Source of the DNA: Ahaetulla prasina
Taxonomy: Eukaryota > Chordata > Lepidosauria > Squamata > Colubridae
NCBI RefSeq assembly: GCF_028640845.1
Contig: NC_080543.1
Span: 8,719,459 to 8,783,458, forward strand
Direction of reading: 5' to 3'
Length of the DNA stretch: 64,000 nt
Each line of letters opens with the position of its first letter. The stretch's first letter is position 1. Below are positions 19,292-29,837 of the stretch, one piece after another. The notes under the pieces were generated by a model. That model was given only the letters and a program-made list of their open reading frames with translations, was not told where the DNA came from and did no database searches. Position numbers and translations under genes: made by a program.

Positions 19292-21283
19292 GGTTCTGAC
19301 ATGCCCTACGTTGTCCCTTCTGACAAGCCCTTATTGCAAAATGGCCGCCCAAGGGAAAGAAGCACCAAAACTCTCATCGCCTGTGAAATGTCCCTGCCCC
19401 ACCCTGGGCTTGTGGGCTACACCGTTATCCATTATATCAAACAGAAGCGAAGTTCTCCGTTTAAGCAGAGTCATGAGGCTTTACGGCCTCCGGATCATGT
19501 CCTGGCATCTGATCACCCAAGCGGAGAATTAAAGAGCCTCCATCTCTCTGAGGATTTGGATGCGACTCAATCAAGTCCCAAAAATGGTTTTTTTACCCTC
19601 TGGCCATACTCGTTCGGGCTTACTTGGTCGTCCACCTCATCGGAAGACGCAGAACATTCTGCAGCTTTAGATACATGCCAGGCCAGCTCGGAGAAGCAAA
19701 AAGACGAAGATGGGTTTGTTACATCAGACAACCAATTGGCTTACAATTTCAGGGGCCCAAACTCGACGCGAGATAAGGGAGACGTACATGAAGGTCAGAA
19801 GCCTTGTTTGTATCCTTCTCCACAAAGTCTCACCACTAGGGACGGACTAGGAAGTAGACTTTCCGCGAAAGGAAACTGTGGTGATATATTAGAAGGCCCC
19901 TTAGCATCGGAGCCAAAAGGTTCATCATGCAAAATTAGCATCCAATCCAGCTATGGGCTAGCAAATCCATGGCACCCTTTGCCCCACCAGAGTCCTAAGG
20001 AACACCTTGCTTCCTCCTCTCCTCCCGGTGCCACAGGAGGTGTAACCGCTCCAGAAGTCTCCGCCGAAGGCTTGATTGAATTTCATGCCACACTTGACAA
20101 TGGCAGCTCCACTACCAATCTCCCAAACGGTCAAGAGCAGCGTCCTGTCTCGGTTCTCGATGAAAAATCAGGCGAAAATAAAGAGAACGAGTTGCTCACA
20201 GAAGAAGATGACTGTTCTTGGAGAGGAAGGGACATCTTCTGTTTCCCACAGGTGGGTTCCAGTTGGCCCGAGGCCAATTTTGATGCTTCGGCAGATCTCT
20301 TTGATATTAGCGCCCGGGGATCGACGAAAAGCACTCCAGCAACGTTACGTGGGCCCCAGATAGTCACGCCACGGGCTGGCACGCTGACCCCAAACTGTAT
20401 AACGTCAGAATTCATGCCAAGGCAAGGTAAGAGAAATGCTAGCTGGACTACTTCTCATTTGGGGTTATCGTTGTATGATACAATGGATGTCTCAGTCCCC
20501 AAAACAAGTACTCCAATTGTTGGCTCAGGGTTCAAGTCTGAATGCAGCCCTGTTGGTACCCTGGACTTCACTCCCGCTCCGCGCTCCATTCTCCTCGCAA
20601 GGCCTTGTCATCCAGACAGGCTCTCTGCAGGGAAAGGATCCTTTCTAAGCCAATTCCCCCTGAATAAATTGCCCTGGGACAAGGCCAGGTGTAAAAGGTC
20701 TACGCTCCCGTCTAAAAACTCTTTAGTGAAACAGCTCATCAGCAAGTTCTCACCGTCCGCAAGGCCAAGCAATGCAGAAGCTGGCACGGACAGCCCGTGT
20801 GGACCTCTGAGCCGCCTCTCAGCCCAAGAGTCGCTGTCTGAAGATGGTGGCCAAGGAGGGAGTCCTCCTTTGGGGAAAATCCAAGATCAGGATGTAAAAT
20901 CGTGGAGAAGGAAGAGGACGAAAAGCTTCATCAGGCTTCACAGCGATGGGCGAGTTATGGAGGGTTTTCCTCTTTATGAAAACCAAGGAGGATCCTCGAG
21001 TCTAAAGAACCTTTCGAAATTAGCAAAAGTCAGAGTTCTTCCTAAAAAGCAGGAACCAGAAGAAGCTGATGTTGAAGGCCAACCTGTACGTCAACAGAGA
21101 GCGACGCTTGGTGCGCCGGTCACTGAATCGCCTGACAAACCACCTTTGGTAGACTTCAGCAGATCAAAGCGGCTGCCCACACCTTCCCCCGTGCCTCACG
21201 TCGCAGACTGGTCTTCTGAACTCTTCTCCGGTCATGACCAGCTGCCCAACGCGGAGGCCACCCTATCACAGCCAACCTCTTGA
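19292..21283 (+). CDS. DDIAS: DDIAS large terminal coding exon
   Basis: This exon carries 663 codons plus the stop TGA, giving a 793-residue protein when joined with the earlier exons. That is shorter than the human protein of roughly 1000 residues as I recall it. The start GSDMPYVVPSD followed by LIACEMSLPHPGLVGYTVIH matches the conserved continuation of the OB-fold. The rest is low-complexity and serine-rich, as expected for this fast-evolving protein. Three islands remain conserved: FDASADLFDISA (20278-20313), SVPKTSTPIVGS (20494-20529), and the C-terminal WSSELFSG, which corresponds to the W-S-x-E-L-F-S that ends mammalian DDIAS. Here about 20 residues follow that motif. A basic patch KSWRRKRTKSF (about 20899-20931) may serve nuclear import (inference). 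No frameshift or internal stop is seen. Confidence 0.95.
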   Translation, partial: GSDMPYVVPSDKPLLQNGRPRERSTKTLIACEMSLPHPGLVGYTVIHYIKQKRSSPFKQSHEALRPPDHVLASDHPSGELKSLHLSEDLDATQSSPKNGFFTLWPYSFGLTWSSTSSEDAEHSAALDTCQASSEKQKDEDGFVTSDNQLAYNFRGPNSTRDKGDVHEGQKPCLYPSPQSLTTRDGLGSRLSAKGNCGDILEGPLASEPKGSSCKISIQSSYGLANPWHPLPHQSPKEHLASSSPPGATGGVTAPEVSAEGLIEFHATLDNGSSTTNLPNGQEQRPVSVLDEKSGENKENELLTEEDDCSWRGRDIFCFPQVGSSWPEANFDASADLFDISARGSTKSTPATLRGPQIVTPRAGTLTPNCITSEFMPRQGKRNASWTTSHLGLSLYDTMDVSVPKTSTPIVGSGFKSECSPVGTLDFTPAPRSILLARPCHPDRLSAGKGSFLSQFPLNKLPWDKARCKRSTLPSKNSLVKQLISKFSPSARPSNAEAGTDSPCGPLSRLSAQESLSEDGGQGGSPPLGKIQDQDVKSWRRKRTKSFIRLHSDGRVMEGFPLYENQGGSSSLKNLSKLAKVRVLPKKQEPEEADVEGQPVRQQRATLGAPVTESPDKPPLVDFSRSKRLPTPSPVPHVADWSSELFSGHDQLPNAEATLSQPTS

Positions 21284-21417
21284 AGACACCTTTCATTTTG
21301 AAATAACGTCTTTTCGGTCACAGTCGTACTTGGAGTACAGTTTCAATAGTTGTAAATTTGGAGCCGGGACAGCAAAAGCTTGTTTTTTTAAAAAAAATAT
21401 ATAAATACTGTATATAG
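21284..21417 (+). other. DDIAS 3' untranslated region
   Basis: The sequence is A/T-rich and ends in TATATAAATACTG, with no perfect AATAAA. The next base pairs are the target duplication of a hAT insertion, so the native cleavage site may be here or displaced. Confidence 0.5.
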
Positions 21418-21764
21418 CTGTGATGGTGAACCTATGGCACGTGTGCCAGAGGTGGCATGCAGACCCCTCTCGGCTGACATGTGCGCCCTCGCCCCAGGTC
21501 AGATCTCCGTGGCGTTTCCTCCATGACCTTCTATTTCCCTGCAAACGATGAAACAGAAGCTCACAAAAGAAAAAGATCTTGCCTCTTGCCGTGCTGCCGA
21601 TGTTGGGATGCCCCAATTCCCACCGGCCAGCTGGTCTTCGGGTCTCTGCTGTGCATGCGTGCATTTCCGCGCATGCACGCATGTCCGTGCATGCGCATGT
21701 CTGCACACGTGCACGTGCACCTTTCAGTTTGGGCATTCATTGTCTAAAAGATTCGCCATCACTG
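21418..21764 (+). mobile_element. hAT element, family D, perfect duplication GTATATAG
   Basis: The termini are CTGTGATGGTGAACC and ATTCGCCATCACTG. GTATATAG lies at 21410-21417 and 21765-21772. The body includes ATGCATGCGCA-like runs of alternating purine-pyrimidine (21650-21720). It is 134 bases past the DDIAS stop, so it may be in the transcript. Confidence 0.87.
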
Positions 21765-21829
21765 GTATATAGCAGGGTTTGTTCATATTCCGTCGGATCA
21801 TTTTAAGGAATGGATTATATCTAAAAGAG

Positions 21830-22832
21830 CCGCAACGGCGAACCTATGGCACATGTGCCACAGGTGGCACGTGTAGCCATATCAGTGGACACACCAGCTC
21901 AGCTCCAGTGCGCATGCCAGCCAGCTGATTTTTGGACCTTCTGGGCCCACCAGAAGTAGGGAAACAGGCTGTTTCCTGCCTCCGGAGGGCCTGCGGGGGG
22001 TGGGGAAGGCCCGTTTTTCTTTCTCACTGGCTCCAGATCCTCTCTATGCATCTGGGGAGGGCAAAAATAGCCTTCCCCAGGCCCTCTGGAGGCCCAAAAT
22101 GGCCCGTTTCCCAACTTCCGATTGGACAGGAAGTGATCTTTTTGCTGTCCCCCACCTCCAGAGATTCCTAGAGCGGCTCTGGAGGCTGGGGACAGCAAAA
22201 AACGTCACTTCCTGTCCAACTGGAAATTGGGAAACCATTTTGGGCCTCCATTTTGGGCCTCCAGAGGGCCTGGGGAAGGCTATTTTCTCCACTGGCCTCC
22301 AGAGGGCCTGGGGAAGGCTATTTTCTCACTGGCCTCCAGAGGGCCTGGGGAAGGCTATTTTCTCACTGGCTCCAGATCCTCTCTATGCATCTGGGAGGCA
22401 AAATAGCCTTCCCAGGCCTCTGGAGGCCCAAATGGCCCGTTCCCAACTTCGGTTGGACAGGAAGTGATCTTTTGCTGTCCCCAGCCTCCAGAGATTCCTA
22501 GAGCGGCTCTGGAGGCTGGGGACAGCAAAAAACGTCACTTCCTGTCCAACCGGAAATTGGGAAATGGGCCATTTCGGGCCTACGGAGGGCCTCCAAGGGG
22601 GTGGGGAAGGCTGTTTTCTCCCTCCCCAGATTCATAGAGATGACCTGGAGCCAAGTGAGAAAGAAAAACGGGCCTACCAGGCCATCACGTGCCAGGAGCA
22701 GGGGCGGGAGAGGGGTTGCATGCGCAGGGCGGGGCGCATAGAATTATGAGTGTGGTCACGCATGTGTGCAAATCTTCCCCACACACCCCCATCCTGGCAC
22801 GCGATGGCAAAAAGGTTAGCCATCACTGTGAT
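21830..22832 (+). mobile_element. Larger hAT family D copy with internal tandem repeats
   Basis: The ends resemble those of family D (GGCGAACCTATGGCACA and AAAAAGGTTAGCCATCACTG). No clear duplication was found. Inside, a unit with CCAGAGGGCCTGGGGAAGGC is repeated three times at about 22259-22365. A longer block (CAGGAAGTGATCTTTT to GAGCGGCTCTGGAGGCTGGG) occurs twice, at about 22129 and 22458. Confidence 0.65.
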
Positions 22833-23026
22833 AGAGCACTGAGGGACTCTTTCCTAGAAAATTGAAATTGAATCCATTTGTCGTCTTCGGTGTTCCGTCT
22901 TCCTTTGTCATATGACCGCCTTGAACCTTTCTGATTTGCTAGCTCTCTTAAGCCTAATAAATAAATAAAATAAAAATTAATGTTCAGGCTACTTATATGT
23001 CCACCATTCATGGAGAATTGGCCGAC

Positions 23027-23440
23027 TACAGGTAATCCTCAAATCAGGATCATAATTGAGCCCCAAATTTCTAAGTGAGACATTCGTTAAGTGACTTTTC
23101 CTCCATTTGATGACCTTTCTAGCCATAGCTGTTAATGCAGTTGTTAGTAACATGGTTGCTAATTGAATCTGGCTTCCCCATTGATCACGTGACCACGGAG
23201 ATGGTGCAACGGTGAATTATTTAAAGATCTCAGAAACCTATTCTCCAAAGCACCTGAAGGCAAGACAAGAAGCAATGGATGGAAAACTAATCAAAGAGAG
23301 AAGCAACCTAGAACTAAGGAGAAATTTCCTGACGGTGAGAACAATTAATCAGCGGAAGGATTTGCCTCCAGAAGTTATGGGTGGAGATTTTTAAGAAGAG
23401 ATTGGACAACCACTTGTTTGAAGTGGTGTAGGGCAGGCAT
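23027..23440 (+). mobile_element. Tigger-like fragment followed by CR1 3' end
   Basis: Positions 23027-23210 contain AGTTGTTAGTAACATGGTTG and GATCACGTGACC, as in the Tigger-like family. From 23225 the CR1 region TATTCTCCAAAGCACCTGA, AGAAGCAACCTAGAACTAAG runs to 23435. Confidence 0.7.
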
Positions 23441-23558
23441 TTCCAACCTTGGCAACTTTATGACCTTGTGGATTTCAACTCCCAGAAAAACCCTTTATAG
23501 TTTGGCCCCTAAACATCTCCAGGACCATCTCATTCAAATAGACCCAAGCTATCGGGGA

Positions 23559-23961
23559 CAGCGGTCACCAGCTGGTAATCCCTGGACCACTGGTGGTCCG
23601 CGAGAAAATTTTGGTGATCCGTAGAAAAATTGTTTGCATTTTTTATATTGCACTAAATCAGGAGTCCTCAAACTATGGACTCTTTCTCGTGGTGGCTGCT
23701 TAGCTCCCAACAACTGCTACCTGTTGGGGCCCTAAGGAGCCCAAGTGGGCAGGCAAGGAGTGGCTGGGAAGGGAGGGGCCAGTAGAGGCTGACGAGGCGC
23801 CCCTTTGACGTGAATGGCATCGAGTTGGCCATGCCCACCAATCACATGACCACTTAGCCACGCCCACCCAGTCTGGTCATTAGGCAGATCGTATTAGTGG
23901 TCTGCAGGATTGTAAATTAGAATTTAGTGGTCCTTGAGGTCCGAAAGATTGGTGACCACTG
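23559..23961 (+). mobile_element. hAT element, 8-bp duplication with one mismatch
   Basis: The ends are CAGCGGTCACCAGC and GATTGGTGACCACTG, flanked by ATCGGGGA (23551-23558) and ATCTGGGA (23962-23969). The body contains ACTGGTGGTCCGCGAGAA and a mirrored TTAGTGGTCCTTGAGGTC. Confidence 0.8.
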
Positions 23962-24171
23962 ATCTGGGATACTTAGGTATGAAATGCTGACACATATATG
24001 GGGTGGAAGAAATTAACTTTGTCACAGCTCTCGGAAGAGTTTCCCCCACCCACCCACCCCGACCCCAGATTTGGAAAGAAGGTGACTTAAACTGAGCTTG
24101 TTTGCAAAACCTTAGATTTGTTGCTTGGATGAGAAGACAAGATGAGTTAACAGTTTCATCAGTTTGATGTA

Positions 24172-24875
24172 CAGGTGCTTCTTGCTTTAATGACCACTCA
24201 TTCAGCAACCATTTGAATTTATGATGGCTTCTGAACAGGGGTGAAATCTGACGGGTTCTGGTAGCGGAAATTTTGAGTAGTTCAGAGAACCAGCAAATAC
24301 CACCTCTGACTGGCCCCAGAGTGGGGTGGGAATGGAGATTTTGCAATATCCTTCCCCCAGGAGTGGGGAGGGAATAGGGATTTTGCAGTATCCTTCCCCA
24401 GGAGTGGGGAGGGAATGGGGATTTTGTAATATCTTTCTCCTGGAATGGGGAGGGAATGGCGATTTTGCAGTATCCTTCCCCTGCCACGCCCACCAAGCCA
24501 CACCATACTCACCAAGCCACGCCCACAGAACCGGCAGTAAAAAAAAATCGAATTCTACCACTGCTTCTGAACTAATGGTAATTATGACCAGGTTTTTTTT
24601 TAACTTAACAGCTGTCACAGCGTCCCAGTGCTTATGATTTGTGATTTTCTCTACCAGCTTCCATAAACGAATTGGGGAAGCCAGCAGGAAGTCAGATGTT
24701 AAGTCAGGTGAGACTTAATGACCCACCCATTGTTTAATTGTTTAACAATGGCAACCAGGATTGCTGGAACTGCCCTCGCTAAGCACCATGAACACATTGT
24801 TCAACTTAAAACTGTGTTGCTTAATGACAAGACTTTCTCGTTCCAACCAGCACGGTTAAACAAGAACTACCTGTA
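24172..24875 (+). mobile_element. Tigger-like element split by a hAT MITE
   Basis: The left part (24172-24235) and right part (24564-24875) carry the family's start and end (ACAGGTGCTTCTTGCTTTAA and GGTTAAACAAGAACTACCTG). They become continuous if 24236-24563 plus one duplication is removed. Confidence 0.75.
24236..24563 (-). mobile_element. hAT MITE, family B, perfect duplication CTTCTGAA
   Basis: The termini are CAGGGGTGAAATCTGAC and ATTCTACCACTG. CTTCTGAA lies at 24228-24235 and 24564-24571. Inside, a unit of about 43-57 bases (GGGGATTTTGCAGTATCCTT) is repeated four times, more than in other copies. Confidence 0.9.
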
Positions 24876-25057
24876 ATTTGTCTGCTGACATTTTAAATTT
24901 TGATATTGTAAGTTGCTGGAAGTCCTATGGCTGTATATAAGAACTGTAAATAAAATAAAATAATAAATCTACAGACAGGAGGTGTAGACATTCAGGATTA
25001 ATCACAACTTGAAAGAAGCTTCCAGATCAAGTAACCACCATCTTTCCCTCAAGGTTG

Positions 25058-25462
25058 TGTTGGAAGAAATATCCATCTGGGTTCAGTTCCAAGTGGGGAC
25101 AAAGACACTGGAAACATGGAGGCTGCTTGGAAAGATGGTTTAATGGTGGTCAGGATCACATGGCTTGAGATCCTGAACAGAAAAGGGGCTGAGATCCTGT
25201 GTGCTCCCTGGTTTTATGCTTTTTCTGAGCTTTGAACTTTCTGGGGCACAGGAAGAGTATCCTGATTGGTTGTCAGACTCCCAGGGGGTGGGGGTCTTAG
25301 CTAGCCTTGCTGGCTGATGTAATCTTCCCAGGTGCCATGTGGTGAGTTTCAGTTGCTAGATGGGTTCTATTATGATGCAGATGATGATGGCCCATTAACA
25401 AAGGTGGGGAGAATGAGTTAGCTTGGCTGAGGCTTTAATGGCCCATTGACAAAGGTGGGGAG
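25058..25462 (-). mobile_element. LTR fragment, family C
   Basis: It begins TGTTGGAAGAAATATCCATC and includes TGATTGGTTGTCAGACTCCC and GGCCCATTAACAAAGGTGGG. It is the reverse of the element at 57200-57667, so the ending ACA of that copy corresponds to this left end. The right boundary is uncertain. Confidence 0.65.
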
Positions 25463-25622
25463 GGGGGAGTCAGGAAGCTGCTTTGTCTTTAAAACATGTT
25501 TAAACATGTAAAATATATTCTGCCTTTTAAGTATTTTCTAAAATATTTCATTCTTCTAGGAGGTGGGTGGGTGCTAAATTCCTACAGTTGCAACTCATAT
25601 ATTTTAGCCCTAAAATTATATT

Positions 25623-25989
25623 CAGGTAGTCCTCCACTTGCAACTATTCATTTAGCGACTGTTCAAAGTTACAACGGCACATGAAAAAAGTGACTGATAA
25701 CAGTTTGTCACACGATCATTGCCGCATTCGCCTGGTCATGTGATCAAAACCCAGAGGCTCGGCAACGCATGTATTTTTTGCAGTGTCTGGTCACGTGATC
25801 CCCTTGCGCGACCTTTTGACAAACGTAAAACAGGGAAGCCAGATTCGCTTAACAACAGTGTTACTACACTGCGGAGATTTACTGCAGTGGCAGGAAGGTC
25901 CTAAAACGGGGCAAAACTCACTAAAGGGTTGTCTCGCTTAGCAAGGGAAATGTGGAGTTCCGTTACGGCTGTAAGTCGAGGACCACCTG
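25623..25989 (+). mobile_element. Tigger/pogo-like element, near complete
   Basis: The ends are CAGGTAGTCCTCCACTTGC and GTAAGTCGAGGACCACCTG, followed by TA. The interior has GATCAAAACCCAGAGGCTCG and GGTCACGTGATCCCC. Confidence 0.8.
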
Positions 25990-26103
25990 TACAGAATGAA
26001 AAGTTCCCTCTCTTGTCTGCTCATTAATAAATGAATGTTGGAGGCTGTGTTCTACATCTGCAAGGATGGATAAATTGGTGTTTTTTATAACTAATGTTAA
26101 ATT

Positions 26104-26324
26104 CAGGGGTAAAATTTAGCAGGTTCTGACAGATTCTGGAGAACCAGTAGCGGAAATTTTGAGTAGTTCGGAGAACCAGCAAATGCTACCTCTGGATGGC
26201 CCCAGAGTGGAGTGGGAATGGAGATTTTGCAGTATCCTTCCCCTGCCACGCCCACAATGCCACACCACGCCCACAAAACCACGCCCACAGAACCGGTATT
26301 AAAAAACATTGAATTCCACCACTA
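26104..26324 (-). mobile_element. hAT MITE, family B
   Basis: It reads CAGGGGTAAAATTTAGCAGG to GAATTCCACCACTA, with flanks GTTAAATT and GTTGGATT (6 of 8). The body contains CCACGCCCACAATGCCACAC. Confidence 0.75.
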
Positions 26325-26398
26325 GTTGGATTTTGAAAAGAAAAAAAAAGTAAACCGCAAGAAAGAGGAAAAAAATGCAAAACTTTTAAAAGGTCAGC

Positions 26399-26404
26399 TT
26401 TATT
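26399..26404 (-). terminator. Candidate RAB30 polyadenylation signal AATAAA
   Basis: TTTATT on the plus strand gives AATAAA on the minus strand, about 2.5 kb past the RAB30 stop, in sequence free of repeat ends. Mammalian RAB30 has a long 3' untranslated region, so this distance is plausible. It is a guess without transcript data. Confidence 0.3.
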
Positions 26405-27095
26405 CTCAAAAAGGCTAAAATTTTAGCAGCTTCATTTTAATGCGAAAGGGGACATCAGTCGTAGTTCGAGCACAACTCTATCCCCCCCAAAACATCCTGT
26501 ACTAGCCGGTCCTCTTGAATTTACGATACCACTGCTTTTACTGGAGGCTGATGTGCCCATTGGATAGAACCACCTCTTCATTGAATGTCATACCAAAACC
26601 TTATTTGCTTCTCCCAATTACCCAAATTAAGGGATGCTAAATACAGAACAGCCAGCCGTGTAATGCTAATATCTTAATAACCCGTTGTGAGTCCATTGCC
26701 TTCCACATAGTTTGTCTGTCTCTCTCCAAAGGTATACAAGTGAAGCACCGATAAGGAAATTTGTGTTGACTCCTTGCAATTCGACGTTGGCGTGCTGAAT
26801 TTGCAAACTCGTACGGTGAGACTTTTGTGTGTATCGTCCTTCCAGCACCGAGGCTTTGGTTCAAGGGTATTGCCTGCACACTCTTCCTTGGTGTTACGCA
26901 CACAAGCACGCGCAATTAAGCCCAAGTACAGCAAACAAACAAATATCTCCAAGTGACTTTGAGAAGTGGGCTTCCGTTTCTGCCTTTTGAAATTGCTTTG
27001 CAGAGCTACGTATTCTGCAAGATGATCGCAGCTTCGATAAAGCCGTCTAAAAGATTTGGAACGTGCTTATTTTTGCTCTCCTCCCATCTCAACTG
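26405..27095. other. Probable RAB30 3' UTR or intergenic sequence
   Basis: The sequence is apparently single-copy, without repeat ends. The minus-strand open frames lack relatives that I recognise. It may belong to the long RAB30 3' UTR. Confidence 0.3.
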
Positions 27096-27113
27096 TGTGT
27101 GTGTGTGTATGTA

Positions 27114-27160
<47 letters not shown>

Positions 27161-27168
27161 GTATATGT
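27096..27168. repeat. (TG)n(TA)n microsatellite left of SINE
   Basis: TGTGTG and GTATGTATG runs pass into about 15 TA units and then GTATAT units. The run ends exactly where the SINE tail begins. Confidence 0.85.
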
Positions 27169-27526
27169 AAAGGTAAAGGTTCCCCTCGCACATACGTGCT
27201 AGTCGTTACCAATTCTAGGGGGCGGTGCTCATCTCCGTTTCAAAGCCGAAGAGCCAGCGCCGTCCGAAGACGTCTCCATGGTCATGTGGCCGGCATGACT
27301 CAATGCCAAAGACGCACAGAACGCTGTTACCTTCCCACCAAAGGTGGTCCCTATTTTTTCTACTTGCATTTTTACGTGCTTTTGAAACTGCTAGGTTGGC
27401 AGAAGCTAGGACAAGTAACGGGAGCTCACCCCGTTACACGGCAGCACTAGGGATTCGAACCGCTGAGCTGCCGACCTTTCGATCAACAAGCTCAGCTGTC
27501 TTAGCCCCTGAGCCACCGCATCCCCT
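27169..27526 (-). mobile_element. Squamate tRNA-derived SINE (Sauria/Squam1 type)
   Basis: On the minus strand the order is head (GGGGATGCGGTGGCTCAGG), B-box (GGTTCGAATCCC), body and AACCTTTACCTTTAC end, matching 2771-3121. It sits between two microsatellites, so the duplication is obscured. Confidence 0.85.
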
Positions 27527-27573
27527 ACATACATACATACATACATACATACATACATACATACATACATACA

Positions 27574-27615
<42 letters not shown>

Positions 27616-27616
27616 A
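27527..27616. repeat. (CATA)n(GTGT)n(AT)n microsatellite right of SINE
   Basis: About 12 ACAT units, ten GT units and ten AT units follow each other. Confidence 0.9.
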
Positions 27617-28907
27617 AAAACATTTTGAAATTGTACACGGCTTTTCCAATAAGACAGCAAATTCCAGAGCTGGTGCTAGTGTTCTAGTTCAAAGCAGAAT
27701 TCAGCCATGAGGTCTACCTGCTAAGTTCAACAACTCCTTTCAAGACTGGACAAACGGGGGACATCCATGCCCCATTCCTCAAAGGCATCAACAACAGAGC
27801 ACACCCCACATATGACATTTGTGCACAGGTGTAGCCCCCGGCCTCAGCGCTGCAGCATTCTCTCAAAAACAACCGCATCTGAAATCCAGACCTCCAGGAT
27901 CCAGCAATTCCTCACAAAGAAGCTATTTTGGCCTAAATCCAAGACCGGTGAAGCGGTATGAACAATACTTCACCAGCTCTTTCCTGCAAGAAACAAAGTG
28001 GGTTTTTGGAAGCCCCACCATATGGCAAAACGGTTAAAACAATGCTGATTTTGAGAAAGTTTTGGAACGCTTTAACTTGATCAGAGGTGCAGGGATGACT
28101 AGTGGCCAGCTTTTAAATTCATATCATTGGTCTCGGAAGGAGCAGCGCCCCGTGGGCATGAACTAACCAAAAGGCTGCTATATTTACGATCAACACCTTT
28201 CCAAGGACACACCTTCTGACTGGAGAAGAGAGTAAGCTGACCACCGAGGAAATTTAGCTTCGGGGATTCAAGAACCAAAAGGGCAAAGGGCAGCCGTCCA
28301 ACTTCAAGACCTGCTGATTGCAAACGACCAACTTATCCCTTTTTAACTTCCACTTTTATCAAAATCCCAGAACACAGATGCGTTAATACTTAGGGGTTTG
28401 TTTGTTTTTTAAAGAAAAAAAATCACATACGCGCGCAACACGCACGCTCGGTGGAGTTTGTGCCGTAACAAAATGGCACTCTGGGTCCTGGTTTATATAC
28501 AAGCGTTGTCAACTTAGCCGGCAACCCACAGCCATTTTCTAACGCGCCTCTCGATTTCCTTCTGTAAAGATGTAAAAGGCAGGCACAATTCATCCTAAAT
28601 TTCCAAGGGAAAAGATCCCAGATGCTTCCACAGAAGTGAAAACCATGACCTGACCAGCCGATACCTAGCACCTTTTTGAATCTTAATCTCCTCCAAATTT
28701 TGGGACTCCGGGGTGAGACATGTGTTAAAAAGAGGGGGGGGGAAAGGATTATATTCTAGGCTGACCCTGCAGACAAATGGTTAGCCTGGCATGCTTCGTG
28801 ATCGGGTGTCTGACTATCTCCACCAGTCAGACCGGGTCATAGCAGCCTTTGCCTCCTGAGAGAGGCCTGTAGAAGGAGCAGTCATAACTCTTGAGGTTCA
28901 AATGCAA
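27617..28907 (-). other. Likely RAB30 3' untranslated region, proximal part
   Basis: About 1.3 kb without a recognisable repeat sits directly downstream of the RAB30 stop, which is unusual in this repeat-dense window. This fits a conserved 3' UTR. I see no second gene. Confidence 0.45.
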
Positions 28908-29158
28908 TCAGTTAAAATTGCAACAAGTCAAATAACTGATATTTTTCCCTTCGCCCGGCAAGGGAGACTCCACATTGTTTAGCAGCGTGTTCTGCCTCGC
29001 TTCGCTGATCAGCCGACAAGCCAAGTCCAAAAAGAGTTTTTCCACGTTATCGGATTCTTTTGCCGACGTCTCCAGATAGTACATATCCTGGGCTTGGGAA
29101 AACTCTTCAGCTCTCTGTTGGGAGACTTCTCGCTTATCGGATAAATCAATCTTGTTTC
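28908..29158 (-). CDS. RAB30: RAB30 GTPase, last coding exon
   Basis: RAB30 is a small Golgi-associated Rab GTPase that supports Golgi structure and vesicle traffic. This exon completes codon 121 and encodes residues 122-203 plus TGA (28908-28910). It carries the guanine-specificity motif NKID (122-125) and ETSAK (150-154). Its C-terminus is YLTCCNFN, where C199 and C200 are the expected double geranylgeranylation site, with the three-residue extension typical of RAB30. The acceptor is TTTTCTCTAG|GAAACAAG, and the split glycine codon (G|GA) joins correctly with exon 3. Unlike most introns here, the flanking sequence is an 87-bp tandem repeat. Confidence 0.97.
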
Positions 29159-29164
29159 CTAGAG

Positions 29165-29510
29165 AAAACAAACAGGAAGGGGAAGAAATTAGACGAGATC
29201 GAGAAAGTCATGAAGCCAACAACTGAACAAAGGATCTGCAAAGACTAAGCGAAACCAAACAGGAGGAGGGAGAAATTACACAGGGTCAAGAAAGTCATGA
29301 AGACAACAACTGAACAAAGGAACTGCAAAGACTAAGCGAAACTAAACAGCAGGAGGGAGAAGTTACGCGGGATCGAGAAAGTCATGAAGCCAACAACTGA
29401 ACAAAGGATCTGCAAAGACTAAGCAAAACCAAAGAGGAGGAGGGAGAAGTCACACTGGATCGAGAAAGTCATGAAGCCAACAACTGAACAAAGGATCTGC
29501 AAAGAGTAGT
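29165..29510. repeat. 87-bp minisatellite at the last RAB30 splice acceptor
   Basis: The marker AGAAAGTCATGAAG follows GATC (GGTC in the second unit) starting at 29197, 29284, 29371 and 29458, exactly 87 bases apart. A partial unit reaches to within five bases of the acceptor AG. Each unit on the minus strand contains a pyrimidine-rich stretch (TTTCTCCCTCCTCCTG) followed by AG, i.e. a copy of the acceptor region. Confidence 0.93.
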
Positions 29511-29837
29511 GATTATTATTGAGCTAAATATCAACTATAGAAGAGGGGTGGGGATGGGGAAGCTTGATAAAAATCAGATTTGGGTTGCCCGAGTATGGCG
29601 AAATGTGGCCCAAAGTCACAGGTGAGAGGGGCTCTTTCCCTGAGAGTAGCTTGGAATATTTGATTTGCAGGAAAAGGGTGAAGAAGATGGATCCTCCCTA
29701 GCTATTCACAGAGAATATCTACTGCTTATGCAGGTTGTTGCTTTAATCTGGCAAGATGCAGATCACCAGGCTGAGCTTGAGGGAGGTGTCAAGTACATCA
29801 TCAGTTTGGAGTCCCTTTGTGTTCACAAGAACACTAT
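29511..29837. other. RAB30 intron 3 sequence, unassigned
   Basis: No exon is seen and no repeat family is identified. Confidence 0.3.
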
